Positions 31,560 through 42,913 of a DNA stretch of 64,000 nt are shown here, piece by piece. The notes under the pieces were generated by a model. It did not search any database, was not told the DNA's origin, and saw only the letters and a list, made by a program, of their open reading frames with translations. The stretch's first letter is position 1. Each line of letters starts with the position of its first letter. The stretch comes from Mauremys mutica (taxonomy: Eukaryota; Chordata; Testudines; Geoemydidae), in assembly GCF_020497125.1 (NCBI RefSeq), contig NC_059080.1, positions 51,835,563-51,899,562 of the forward strand, written 5' to 3'. The position numbers and the translations under genes were made by a program.

Positions 31560-31866
31560 CAGGGCCGACTCCAGGTTTTCTGCCACCCCAAGCGGCGGAA
31601 AAAAAAACCAAAAACTGATCGGCGGCAGCTCAATCGCGCCGCTCCATTCTTGGGCAGCAATTCGGCGGCGGGTCCTTCACTCCCTCTCTTCCTCTTCCGC
31701 GGCACTTCAGCAGCAGCTCAAAAAGGAAGAGTGGGACTGAGGGACCTGCCACTGAATTCCTGCCGAAGACCCTGATGTGCTGCCCCAATACCGGACGGAG
31801 TGCCACCCCTTTATATTGGCCACCCCAAGTACCTGCTTCCTTTGCTGGTGCCTGGAGCCGGCCCTG
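31560..31866. mobile_element. hAT nonautonomous element, 307 bp
   Basis: The ends CAGGGCCGACTCCAGG and CCTGGAGCCGGCCCTG are near-perfect inverted repeats. The 8-bp flanks ATTGAGAG and ACTGGGAG match at 6 of 8, both differences transitions, consistent with an aged duplication. The interior is rich in GCGGC/GCCGC words. Confidence 0.85.
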
Positions 31867-31874
31867 ACTGGGAG

Positions 31875-32670
31875 GCTACCCTGCACTGCAAGAGACTGAG
31901 GAATTATATATCAATCAGTTCAGGGGTGATGCAGTCTCTTTGGCCCTGGGGGCTTGGCTCAGAGTGAAAGTGTACTTTTGGGAGGTAGGCGTGTGGGAGG
32001 CAGGGACAGTATGACAAAGGTTAAACCACACCCTGGCCTTTGCTGGTTTGAAGAAAAGCTGATGAGTTTCCTTTAGTCATTGTGCTGACAGCCATATTTT
32101 TAATTGAGTGAAAGGCAGTTAGGCCAGGCCTGAAGTCTCTTCCTCTCCACTGCATCAGCATAAAGGCCAAGTGATTGAAAATGAAGGACGACACTGGCAC
32201 CACACAGCTCTTCACTTTATTTTTATCTTTTTTTATTATTCTTTTAATGTTTACACCACATGCCAGTAAGATTTATAGTGTGTGCATTGAGCAAACCAGG
32301 GCAGCATGACTTGCTCTTGGAAACCCTACACTGCATTTTCTCTTTCAGAAAGTATTATACCTGAAACACGGTAATATTGCCCCTCCCCCTGCAATCTCCA
32401 CTGTATGTTTAAGCCTGCAAACGTCACGCCGCGGGAGGTCACAAAGTCAAATGCTAACACTGGGTTCTATAAAGGATAGGATAATTTTATGATATGTCAT
32501 GTGTAGCTATACATGCTACTGTAAGCCAAAGCTAATCAATTCTCAAGCTTCAGGTCAGAAGCAGCTGGCTGAAGGAGTCAAGATGGAATCATTGCTGCCC
32601 AGTTTACAGCATTTAATTGGCCAGATGCATTAAGACGTTTCATTATTTTTTACTGTCCTTTGAAGCGCAT
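31875..32670. other. No gene recognised
   Basis: Unique-looking DNA with T-rich stretches near 32215-32260. Nothing supports an exon. Confidence 0.3.
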
Positions 32671-32678
32671 GGCGCTGT

Positions 32679-32838
32679 CAGGGCCACCCAGAGGATTCAG
32701 GGGGCCTGGGGCAAAGCAATTTCAGGGGCCCCTTCCATTAAAAAAAAGTTGCAAAACTATTGAATATTATATTTTTATGGGGGCCCCTGCAGGGCCTGGG
32801 GCAAATTGCCCCACTTGCCCCCCCCCCGGGCGGCCCTG
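32679..32838. mobile_element. hAT nonautonomous element, 160 bp
   Basis: The ends CAGGGCCACCCAGAGGATTC and CCCCGGGCGGCCCTG are inverted repeats. The 8-bp flanks GGCGCTGT and GGCACTGG match at 6 of 8. The interior GGGGCCTGGGGCAAAGCAAT repeats near the right end as a GGGCCTGGGGCAAATTGCCC block. Confidence 0.8.
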
Positions 32839-33224
32839 GGCACTGGGCACTTCCAGAGGCAGCATTCCAGGCTTGAGAGGAGACCAACGGTCTTCTCTGG
32901 CATGGTGAATCCTGCTTCCTGTGTTAATGAACCATCACACTGCTTGAATTTTTGTTGAATGCTTGCAGGGTGTTTCACACCTCTGAAAGGCTCTTTATCA
33001 TAGTGGACTCAGGGTAAAGGAAGTGGATCTAGACTTTTTATGATGTGCAGTTTGGAATGTGTGAACAGAGTCTTTTGTCAGTTGAGTTCTGGAGCCGCTT
33101 GGAATTTGCCATCACATTCTTTTTCTTTTCTTTTTTGACAGAAAATGCAGTTACTTCAGTTTCTGATTGACTGACATTGTTTTGCTTGTCCATCAAGAAA
33201 ATCAAAATTACATGTCTCATTTTG

Positions 33225-33725
33225 GGTCAAATCTAAATGTCCTGGTTTGTTAAACTGAACAAAATGTTTCATTTTGAGTTTGTTCGAATTAAACTATATC
33301 TGACTTGTGGTCATTCTAGTTTGGGTGCTTTGTGCTCCCATTCACCTCTGTGGGCTGGACGCCTTAGCGAGGGTACATTTTTTTATGATATGCCATGGTC
33401 TCCCTCTGACCAAGCCACATGGGGCTTCATGGGAGTCACATGATTGCATGTGCACCATGGGAAATGTAGTACGGCCAGGAAGCCTGCCGTAGCACATGGA
33501 ACACTGTGGCAACACAGGCGGGTGCAGTATAACATCAAACGTTAATATTTCAAGTTTTCGTCCCCGTATGAAATTATCAAACACAATGTTACAGCTGCCC
33601 CGATCCCATTTCCCCCCCACCCCCCCACACACCTTTTTGGTTTGTGAAAATCTTTGAAATTTTGACATTTTGTCTCAATTCGGGATGGGATTTTTTTAAA
33701 ATCTCAACTATTCTTGTGGGATGGA
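33225..33725. mobile_element. AT-rich foldback element with ACTACA-TTTCCC-ATG core
   Basis: Flanked by AAATGTTTCATTTTGAG and TTGAAATTTTGACATTTTG type arms. The GC-richer centre contains, on the minus strand, ACTACATTTCCCATGGTGCA (33451-33470). The layout matches 12.5 and 37.1 kb. The right side carries a C-run near 33610. Terminal repeats are decayed, so the boundaries are approximate. Confidence 0.5.
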
Positions 33726-34800
33726 AAAACTCTTTCCCACCCAGCTGTGCTTCAGACATCTCATAAGCCTTTGTTTAGGGGATATGGTCAGGGATCTCCT
33801 ATTACTGTAGTTCAGGGCACATCTGTAATCCCCATGAATTCAAGGGTCGGTATCAAATAATTTGGCCCAGATCTTCAGCTGCTCTCAGTTTGCTTTTGGC
33901 TTCTCAGGTATCATCTCCAGCCTCTTGTGGATTCTCTCTGCGGAGCAGAATTGCTAGGACACATAGAACCACTGTAATCATGGCAAAGACCTGCAAGTGA
34001 CCACATCATGCTCCGTCACTATGAGTGTTGGATTGTTCTCTGCCCTACAGTACCTTCTGGAGCAGAGCTGAGGTATCAAGGGTAGCGAATAAATTAGCCA
34101 GTGATTTTGGCCTCTTTTTCTGTTGGCAAAATGCTCACAAGTAGTTGAGGCTTTTCTCAAATTCACTCATCCTGGACAATAATTTTCTGAATAGTTCATG
34201 CAAATAATTCTTGGACTGAAGATCATACATGAAAGCTCATGAGGCGTATTCAGTGTCTGAGTTTCCAGCTATATCAGCTGGTTTTGACTGTACCTATATG
34301 CTTTTCTTCCCTGAGTGGATGAATTTAATACCAGGGGACTAGGCTTCTGTTGTGTGTTCTTGCAGCTGTGAACTTCCTAAGATGTCCTCTAGAACATGCC
34401 CAGAATAGGTTGCCAAACATTCCTGCCTGTATGATTCAAGTCAATCAATTATAGGATTCTAGCCATTTCCCTTGAGAGAGACCGTTCCACAGACTAATAG
34501 ATATCACCATGCAGAATTCTTAGATATTCAGTGTAAATTTCCTTAGCTTAATTTCATACCATTAATCCTAATTACACCTCCTTCTGCCGATCCCTGCCTT
34601 AGCCAGTTCCTCCCTATGCTTGGCACTAAATTCTTTCAGCATTATACATAATGATCAAATCTCCCTTAGCCTTTACTTAGCCAAGCTATGCATAGTTCAG
34701 TTGGGAATTTCAGGGGGTCAGGCATGGTCCTAAATTCCCCTAGGCTCCACTGAAAATGCCATATTTAGCTCCTTGATGCTTTCCTCATAAATAACTCTTT
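33726..34800. other. No gene recognised
   Basis: Unique-looking DNA of ordinary composition. Open frames are short and without motifs. Confidence 0.3.
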
Positions 34801-34805
34801 CAGGC

Positions 34806-35472
34806 TGTAGTGGAGTGGTCCCCCGCTCCTTCCCGGAAGGGCTTAAAACAGCCCTGGCAAGAGGGCTGTGGCAGGGGAAAGGCTGGGCTCATTGGAAAGT
34901 AGCCACATCTGTGGCTGGCTTAATGAGGGCCCAGCTGGCCCTTATAAGAAGGCTGTGAGCCAGAGGCCCAAAAAGGAGTCTCTCTCCAGGCTGGGAGAGA
35001 GCAGGGCCTGCAGAAAGGGTACTGGGAGTGAAGCAGGGCTGGGGAAAGGCCAGAGGAGCAGGGGAGCTCCAGGCTGACGACTCCCCAGGCTGCAGAGCCT
35101 GGTCCAAGGCCCATAGAGCTACTGGGAGGTAGAGGAAGGCAGCAGCTCCGAACCCCCTTGCCTATGATGAGTGGCTTTTACACTGCCGTCTGCCCCAGGG
35201 AGCGGGGGCTTAATGATGACTGGCAGTAGCCCAGGCTGAGGCAAGGTGGGGATTAAAAGGTTGGGGGTTCCCCCGAGAGGGGAGACTCATAGAGACTGGT
35301 GGGGCTATTGCCAGGGGGCAGCCCCAGGGTAAAGGGCACCGGGGTCCGGGAGGGACACGGGGCCAGTGACAAGTGGGATACTGGCCTGCAGAAGGCGCTT
35401 TGGAGGTTGAAAGAGCTAATTCCCTGAGATCACCAGCAGGAGGTGCCGCAGGGATGACTCCACATGCTTACA
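34806..35472 (+). mobile_element. Solo LTR, 667 bp
   Basis: Begins TGTAGTGGAGTGGTCCCC and ends GACTCCACATGCTTACA, the TG...CA form of an LTR. The five-base flanks CAGGC (34801-34805) and CAAGC (35473-35477) differ by one transition, consistent with a 5-bp target duplication. A TATA-like CTTATAAGAAGG lies near 34938-34949. No internal coding region is attached, so the LTR is likely the product of recombination between two LTRs. I recognise the sequence as a common turtle LTR, but whether it is Gypsy-type or endogenous-retroviral is not decidable here. Confidence 0.75.
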
Positions 35473-35477
35473 CAAGC

Positions 35478-35840
35478 CCACGATACAAGAACCAGAGGGA
35501 CAAGTAGTGTAATTAAATGGCCGCAAATTCAACACAGTACTTTCTTCTATAATTCACCTGTGGGATTCACTGCCATGAGATTTTAGTTACTCCAAGAGTT
35601 TAGGAGGATTCAAAAGGGGTAACACCCAAAAGGAACATTGGTGCTGACATGGTGATTACATCAGGTAGGCTGCACTACAAGGGTACTCAGGCCTCGTGTG
35701 TAAAGGTAAAACATAATCAGCTGCTGCAGTCTGGAAGCAACAACTGGGCAGTGCATTAGAGGAAGGATGTTGTCGCCTTCTCACTTTGGTACTTTCTGGA
35801 CTTTACAACCTTCGTATCGGGTCATCTCACAGTCTTCAAT
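35478..35840. other. Short unrecognised spacer
   Basis: Unique-looking DNA between the solo LTR and an MIR copy. Confidence 0.3.
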
Positions 35841-35844
35841 GTAT

Positions 35845-36005
35845 TTATCCTCACAACATCCCTGTGAAGTAGGGAAGTGCTGTTATCCCCATTGAACAGA
35901 TGGGGAGCTGAGACACAGAGAGGTTAAATGACCTATCCATGGGCACAGAGGAAATCTGTGGCAGAGCAAGGAACTGACCCTGGCAGTTCCTAAATCCCTC
36001 ACTGG
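35845..36005 (-). mobile_element. MIR/CORE-SINE copy, reversed
   Basis: TTATCCCCATTGAACAGATG, GGGAGCTGAGACACAGAGAG and GTTAAATGACCTATCCATGG are the reverse complement of the MIR core. They are followed by a GAACTGACCCTGGCAG block that corresponds to the 5' part. Confidence 0.8.
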
Positions 36006-36009
36006 TACT

Positions 36010-37135
36010 CTAATCATTGAACTGCTGTTCCTTTTTCTGCCAGCTATTGGCACAGACTGGATGGTGGAGGAGATGGACCATATTGTAATCTGGTATGTTG
36101 CTCCTATGTCTATTATTGCCCATCAAGGGCTGGTAATAAACTAAATGGGAATGATTGATTAGATTAATTGTAAATAGTACACAACCACCTTCTTTGCACA
36201 TCTATAATCATTTCAGTCCTGCAATCAATTATACACTGCCAATCAATACCTGAGCCCCATTCAATACCTAACCCGCAACAAAACTGTACATGCATTGGCA
36301 CTTTGTAGTTTCAACCAAGAAATCACTATCATTGTTGCTTTAACAGAAATTAAGTGTTTACACCTGTTGTAATACTTTTATAAAAAAATACTGTGAAAAC
36401 GTATGGAATATTACCAGTTGTCTCTTGCTGGTAACTGCTGGGAACATGGAGTGGGGGAGGGGATCAGTGTGTTTGCAAACTGGGCAAAAAGGCCTGTAGG
36501 TCCCCAGATTCATTGGTGGGAAGGTTTTTTTGCTCTGCTTTAGCTACCAGTAACAATGGTCCTGGATAAGTATAGAATCAGCAGTCACCGGAGCATTACA
36601 TCCAAGCTTGCAGGAAACGGTTATTTAGTAAAGAACTGGCTTGGATTCTTTTTTTTTTTTTAAACTTGTGCTTGCAAAAATCAATGACTGTTAGTGACTA
36701 AAGCGGATGTAAAATCTTGGAAAAGTCAAGTTCTCGCTTTTTCATTTTTAAATCGCATAGTATCCTGCATGGTTGCTATAAAAATATGCTAGTATTTGCA
36801 GACTAATTCTGGGTTTCCTATAAATGTGCCCATAACTAGATAAATATTGGCTTTGAATGGATCAGTGGCTGCTTTACTTATTCATCCTATCCTCTCTTCA
36901 TTCTTTGTCTATCCTGAGTGATAGTGCTCATTCAGCTTTGCTTGTCATTCAGTACAGGCAGACAAGTCTCATCCAGTGGTTTGTAACAATGCCCTGTTTA
37001 TAAAAAGCCTAGAAGGGAAAGAGTTAACATCAGTTTAAAATTCTGCACACTATTTAAATTGAAGAACCAGGGATGCCTGAAAACTGGAGATAGCACCCTA
37101 ATAATGTCTTTCAAAAAACACCTATGGGCTTTTTC
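36010..37135. other. No gene recognised
   Basis: AT-rich unique DNA with a T-run near 36647-36660. No exon or repeat ends. Confidence 0.3.
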
Positions 37136-37137
37136 CT

Positions 37138-37615
37138 AGGGCTGGTTGACAATGTTCTGCCAACACTCTTTTTTGACAGAAAATTGGATTTTCAATTAAA
37201 TGAAGTTTTTTTTTGCAAAAGAGTCTTTCTACAAAAAACAAACAAACATATTTTTCTTCAATGAAAAATCTTTGTGCTCCACAATGGAAATATTTCAATT
37301 CTGAAATATCATTTGGGTGCCTCATGCCTCTGTTCTCCTCTATGGGTTGGGCTCCCCAGCTAGACTTATCTCCCATAATGCACCTTGGCCATGCAACTCC
37401 CATGATGCACAACACCCTCATGCTGAGAGAGGGGACACATGGTGCATCACGGGAGATGTAGTCCAACCAGGGAACACAGTCAATAGAGGAGAATAGGAGC
37501 ATGAGGAACCTGAACATAAAACTCCCGTGAGGGACCATGTTGGTATTTCAGAATGCAAATATTTGGATTTCAATGTTGTGATGAAAACTCAAAATTTTCC
37601 ACACAAAAACCAATC
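37138..37615. mobile_element. AT-rich foldback element with paired ZNF143-like motifs
   Basis: The left end AGGGCTGGTTGACAATGTTC carries the family terminus. Outer arms are AT-rich. The centre forms a long imperfect hairpin: CCTCATGCCTCTGTTCTCCT with CTCCCATAATGCACC on the left, mirrored by GGTGCATCACGGGAGATGTA and GAGGAGAATAGGAGCATGAG on the right. ACTTATCTCCCATAATGCA (37364-37382) and, on the minus strand, ACTACATCTCCCGTGATGCA (37443-37462) face each other. Confidence 0.6.
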
Positions 37616-38398
37616 TGATTGGCTCTGGTTTTCCCTTCTCACTAGAACTGCAGCTGGAACTGCCAGAAGCAGAACAAGCAGTGAATTATGTGACTCAGGG
37701 TTACAGTCAGGTCCCTGCTTCTGCCTGCTCCAGGGGGCAATAAACTTAGCCAGTCCTGTTCTGAGGATTCCCAGGACCATGCCTTGTTTGAGGAGCTGTG
37801 CTGGGAAATTTGTGAGGGCACTCAGTACGCACTGCTGGCTGTCGGGTTGCACAGGCTAAGGGTCATGTTCTCAGAGGTGGCACCCCTACCTATTCTGGCA
37901 TAGCTTCCTTCCTCCCTGCTGGATGGCACAAGAGGAGTGGCACATGGGATTTACCTGCTCAGTGTCCCTACCTGCCCACTCCCAATCCACCTCCACAGAG
38001 CAGCAAGGGGCCCCCATGCTCCTGTGTTCCCCTGCATGGGCCTGTAGGCCAGGGGCACCATTTCAGGTGTGTGTGCGGGGGGACTTTAACCGTGATTCCA
38101 AGGGCTACTTAGGCACCTAAAAACTCTAGGGTTTTTTTTTTGCAGATAACTTAGAAATTAGCTGATAGGAGCACTGTATCTAATTCCAATATAAAAAAAG
38201 ATGATTTAATAAATATTGGACCCACTCAGCAAAATACTAACATGTTCTCGCATCTTGTATCAAGACACAAACCTAACACTGGTTAGGTTTAAGATTTTAG
38301 TGTATATTCGTTGTTACTAACTCTTCAATACAATAATTGAAACAATTGTAGAAAAATCTAGATTACTTTCTATCACTTTTTTGCAGTTCACCAAGCTT
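37616..38398. other. No gene recognised
   Basis: Unique-looking DNA with a short T-run near 38130. No repeat termini. Confidence 0.3.
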
Positions 38399-38447
38399 GG
38401 AATCATAGAATCATAGAAGATTAGGGTTGGAAGAGACCTCAGGAGGT

Positions 38448-38638
38448 TGAGGTGTATTTGGTTGTCATGGTTTTTGTTGCTATGGCAACTGAGTTAGATT
38501 ATTATGGGTTAGCTCAGCCAGCTTCAGCCGGCTGAGTGAGCTCTCTGAGACTGTAAATAAAATGGTGGTTTAGTTAGCTGTCTGCTGTCTGGCCTCAAGT
38601 GATTTCTTCCTAAACCGGCTGCCCCCAAGGATATAACA
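38448..38638 (-). mobile_element. Short solo LTR (191 bp) inside CR1, strand uncertain
   Basis: CR1 text CCTCAGGAGGT / CATCTAGTCC is split here. GAGGT flanks both sides exactly (38443-38447, 38639-38643), and the insert begins TGAGGTGTATTTGG and ends GGATATAACA, i.e. TG...CA with a 5-bp duplication. AATAAA occurs near the middle on the plus strand. These features fit a solo LTR of a small LTR element. Family and orientation are unresolved. It is younger than the CR1. Confidence 0.7.
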
Positions 38639-38684
38639 GAGGTCATCTAGTCCAACGCCCTGCTAAAAGCAGGACCAACACCAA

Positions 38685-40325
38685 CTAAATCATCCTAGCC
38701 AGGGCTTTGCCAAGCTGGGCCTTAAAAACCTCTACGGATGGAGATTCCACCATTTCCCTAGGTAACCCATTCCAGTGATTCACCACCCTCCTTGTGAAAT
38801 AGTGTTTCCTAATATCCACCCTAGACCTCCCCCACTGCAACTTGAGACCATTGCTCTTTGTTCTGTCATCTGCCACCACTGAGAATAGCTGAGCTCCACC
38901 CTCTTTGGAACCCCCCTTCAGATAGTTGAAGGCTGCTATCAAATCCCCCCTCACTCTTCTCTTCTGCAGACTAAATAATCCCAGTTCCCTCAGCCTGTCC
39001 TCATAAGTCATATGCCTCAGCCCCCTGATAATTTTCATTGCCCTCTGCTGGACTTTCTCCAATTTGTCCACATCCTTTTGGGGGTGCGGGGGGCAAAACT
39101 GGATGCAATACTCCAGACGTGGCCTCACCAGTGCTGAATAGAGGAGAATAATCACTTCCTTCCATCTGCTGGCAATGCTCCTACTAATACAGCCCAATAT
39201 GCCGTTAGCCTTCTTGTCAAAAAGGGCACACTGCTGACTCGTATTCAATTTATCATCCACTGTAATCTCCAGGTCCTTTTCTGCAGAACTGCTGCTTAGC
39301 GAGTTGGCCCCCAGCCTGTAGCGGTGCATGGGATTCTTCTGTCCTAAGTGCAGGACTCTACACTTGTCCTTGTTCAACCTCATCAGATTTCTTTTGGCCC
39401 AATCCTCCAATTCGTCTAGGTCACTCTGGACCCTATCCCTACCCTCCAGCATATCTACCTCTCCCCTCAGCTTAGTGTCATCCGCGAACTTGCTGAGGGT
39501 GCAATCCATCCCATCATACAGATCATTAATAAAGATGTTGAACAAAACCAGACACAGGACCTGGGGTCCCCTGCTTGATACCGTCTGCCAACTAGACACC
39601 GAGCCATTGATCACTACCCATTGATCAGTACCTGACAATCTAGGCAGCTTTCTATCCACCTTATAATCCATTCATCCAAGCCCTATTTTTTTAACTTGCT
39701 GGCAAGAATACTGTGGGAGACTTTATCAAAAGCTTTGCTAAAGTCAAGATATATCACGTCCACTTCTTTCCCCATATCCACAGAGCCAGTTATCTCATCA
39801 TAAAAGGCAATCAGGTTGTTCAGGCATGACTCGCCCTTGGTGAATCCATGTTGACTGTTCCTGATCACCTTCCTCTCCTCCAAGTGCTTCAAAATTATTT
39901 CCTTGAGGGCCTACTCCATGATTTTTCCAGGGACAGAGGTGAGGCTGACCGGTCTGTAGTTCCCTGGGTTCTCTTTCTTCCCTTTTTTAAAGATGGGCAC
40001 TATATTTGCCTTTTTCCAATCGCCACGAGTTTTCAAAGATAATGGCCAATGGCTCTGCAATCACATCAGCCAATTCCCTCAGCACCCTTCGATGCAGTAA
40101 ATCTGGACCCATGGACTTGTGCATGTCCAGCTTTTCTAAATATTCCTTAATCTGTTCTTTCACCATTGAAGGCTGCTCACCTCCTCCCCATACTGTGTTC
40201 CCCAGGACAGTAGTGTGGGAGCTGATCTTGTCTGTGAAGACCGAGGCAAAAAAAGCATTGAGTACTTCAGCTTTTTCCATATCATCTGTCAGGAGGTTGC
40301 CATCCCCATTCATTAAGGGTCCCAC
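38685..40325 (-). pseudogene. CR1 ORF2 reverse transcriptase, broken
   Basis: Minus-strand frames give the reverse-transcriptase domain in order. The N-terminal part (40325-39987) includes [21 protein letters not shown] middle part (39892-39683) includes NSQHGFTKGESCLNNLIAFY and IYLDFSKAFDKVSH. A 328-codon C-terminal part (39671-38685) contains LFNIFINDL, then SKFADDTKL with the catalytic FADD box, then HLEYC-like and [13 protein letters not shown] segments. Frameshifts separate the three pieces near 39675 and 39900-39990. The endonuclease domain is absent. No functional product is expected. Confidence 0.9.
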
Positions 40326-40495
40326 ACTTTCCCTGACCTTTTTCTTGTTGCTAACATACCCTGTAGAAACCCTTCTTGTTACCTTTCACATCCGTTACTA
40401 GCTACAACTCCAGTTGTGTTTGGCCTTCCTGCTTAGACCCCTGCATGCTCGAGCAATATTTTTATAATTCTCCCTAGTCATCTGTCCAATAGATC

Positions 40496-40644
40496 ATTTA
40501 ACTTTGGAAACATCATACTATGGCAAGGCCCCATGGGTTTAGACTGCACCTGCCTGGGGTCTAGAGGTGTTACCTCCTTACAAATAATAGACTAGAAACT
40601 AACCTTAAACAGGAGTGAAATTGACACTTTCAAGTCACTTTCAC
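40496..40644. other. Short spacer
   Basis: Unique DNA between the CR1 5' end and a MITE. Confidence 0.3.
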
Positions 40645-40965
40645 AGTATTGCCAATCCCAAATGTTCAAAAATGATGAATCGGGCTCGCCAAAAATAATG
40701 AGATTGGCTTTAAAATCATGAGATTATATAAAAATACCAGATTTGGGGTTGTTTTTATTTGCCTTCTGCTTTTTGAGCATTTAGGGTGCACTGGGATCAC
40801 ACTTTGAAGCTTTCTCCACAGCCACGAGGACTAGAAACTTCATTTTCCTTTAAGAATGAAGGCTGAAATCATCACATATCCACTTGGCTCCAGGAGCTGG
40901 GGCTTTAAGGAAAACAGTTACCATGAGATTCATGACAAAGTCATGAGAGTTGGTAACACTGCTTT
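40645..40965. mobile_element. Foldback MITE with TTGCCAA ends
   Basis: The left end TTGCCAATCCCAAATGTTC and the right end TCATGAGAGTTGGTAA are imperfect inverted repeats. Interior words AATCATGAGATT and TCCACAGCCACGAGGACTAG, with GAATGAAGGCTGAAAT, belong to a common sauropsid repeat. The target duplication is not clear. Confidence 0.5.
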
Positions 40966-41850
40966 CACTTCTGTTTAAAGGCTAGTTACTTTCCAGAAGG
41001 CTCTTGAACACAACACTACAGTGACTGAGTTGCAGTTCTCACAGGAGAATATTTAAAACCAAACACCAAGAAAATTCTATAGTTTAAAGTTGAGAAAAAT
41101 ACTGAGACTTCTGAGGTATATCAGCGCTACTGCAGGCAGGAAAGGAAATAAACAGGCACAGGAGCTCTGTTCAGCTCTTCCTTTAGAAAGAAAGTTGGAG
41201 GGTCCAATCTTTTAGTCCTTACTCAATTAAAACTTTTATTGCCATCAATGCCTCCACTCATAGATATAAACATAATAGTGAACATGTGTGGTCAATAACT
41301 ATACACTTCATACTTAAATATCTGAGCCATCTTATCCAGAGTTACACATCTTATATGCATTGGCTCAGGGACTGGATTTTCTGGCATATTCTGAAAAGTG
41401 CTGAGCACACATGGTGTAGAGTGAATAATGCAAATCATGACAATAATCATTGACATCATGGACTCTGTGGATGTAGTTTCTGTTCTGGAATTTGCCTGAC
41501 TACAGCTGAAACCCTAAGAATTTGAGGCATAAACACATCTGATACTTCTACACTTTCTCATTCCTTCCTTTTCTCAAACTCAGAAGAAAAAATGACTGAA
41601 GAAAACGGTTTTCAGTAAAAATGTAAACTTGCACAGCAGCCATTGCTAAACAACCCAGTATGGGGCAGAACCTGCCACTCCTTGGGAGTTAAATGAACTC
41701 CTCTCATCTGACTCTCATTCTCCATCCATCCTAACCTCTGTGCTGCCTTTATGCTATCACCCATGACATCCATCCTGGGACCATTTGCTGGCGTCTCAGA
41801 GAACTGACCGCCTTGGTTTTGCTCCCATCTATCAGCATGCAGCAGAGCGA
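40966..41850. other. No gene recognised
   Basis: Unique-looking AT-rich DNA without repeat ends or exon-like frames. Confidence 0.3.
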
Positions 41851-41857
41851 GAATGGC

Positions 41858-42180
41858 TGGTCTGTGGGGTAAGGCACTAGCTCTGAAAGACCTGGGTTCT
41901 TCTCCCTCCATGGACTTCCTGTCTGACTCCTGGTCAGTGCTTTAAGGACAGAATTTCAAAGGTTTTTAGGCACCCAAAGATGCAGCTAGATATCTAGTGG
42001 GGTTGACAAAGCATCAACCTTCTAAGTGCATTTGAAAATGTCACTAGGTGCCTAAATACCTTTGAAAATCTGGTCCCTAGTCTGTGTGTGCTTCAGTGCC
42101 CCATCTGAACAATGGGGATAACTGCACTGCTTTACCTCACTGAGGAGAAATAGGTTAAACGTTGTGAGGCGCAGCCTCAG
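41858..42180 (+). mobile_element. MIR copy split by a foldback insertion
   Basis: The left part GGCACTAGCTCTGAAAGACC and TGACTCCTGGTCAGTGCTTT leads to the insertion. MIR then resumes with CTTCAGTGCCCCATCTGAAC and AATGGGGATAACTGCACTG. The interrupting element occupies about 41945-42078. Confidence 0.65.
41945..42078. mobile_element. Small foldback element (TTTCAAAGG...CCTTTGAAA)
   Basis: The left arm GAATTTCAAAGGTTTTTAGG and right arm GCCTAAATACCTTTGAAAAT are inverted, with AGCTAGATATCTAGTGG between them. It is about 134 bp and noncoding. Similar words near 13930-14000 suggest another decayed copy. Confidence 0.55.
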
Positions 42181-42546
42181 ATATCATGGTGATGAGGCCA
42201 AATAAGTACCACGGATAGAGTGGGAACTTCTCTATACACTGCTAGCCCTTCCCTGGGTTTGAGCCCTTCTTTTCACCTACACCCCCAAATCTCCCCCTTT
42301 TCTGAATGTAACCTAAGCTCAATGCTTTGCTGTATTTTTTCTGAGTCTCCCTCCATGTTCTGTCTAAAACAATCCCTTCTCCCTCTCCTGCCTCCACAGA
42401 GGGATTCCTCTTTTACAGGCTAAACTTCCATATCCTTAATTTAGTCACCAGGCCTTTCTTATCTTAATCACCCTGCCTCTGTTTGTAAACAAAATACTGA
42501 CTCCCTGCCCAGGGGCATCTCTCCTCTGCAAAACATACATTTCACA
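42181..42546. other. No feature recognised
   Basis: Pyrimidine-rich DNA with short frames only. Confidence 0.3.
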
Positions 42547-42913
42547 CTAGGGGCACGTCTACACTGGCAATGTTACAGCGCTGGCAGTTACAGCTCTGCT
42601 CAGATAGTGCCGAAGGAAAACCACTGTTGTGTGTTCACACTGACAGCTGCCCGCGCAATAGCATGTTCACACTTGCGTCGCTATTCAGAGTGATGCACTC
42701 TGGGCAGCTATCCTACAGAGCATCTCTTTCTCTTTTGCCGCTAAGACTTGTGGGAAGGCAGAAGGGGTCGCCGGGCATCCTGGGTCCTGTCCCAATGCCC
42801 CATGATGCATTGCTTCGCATCCCAGCAATCCCTATGCTTCTGTCTGCATTTGGCGCCATCTTTCAACAGTTTGTGTACTGCACGCCCTGCCTTGCCTCTT
42901 TCTAGCTGCAGGA

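Larger units (their letters stand above)
38401..40495 (-). mobile_element. Long CR1 LINE copy
   Basis: The 3' end at left reads AATCATAGAATCATAGAAGA with GGTTGGAAGAGACCTCAGGA. The body extends rightward through ORF2 to about 40495 (ATTCTCCCTAGTCATCTGTC). It is about 1.9 kb without the solo LTR (38448-38638) that lies in its 3' UTR. The 5' end is truncated within the region between endonuclease and reverse transcriptase. Confidence 0.95.
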
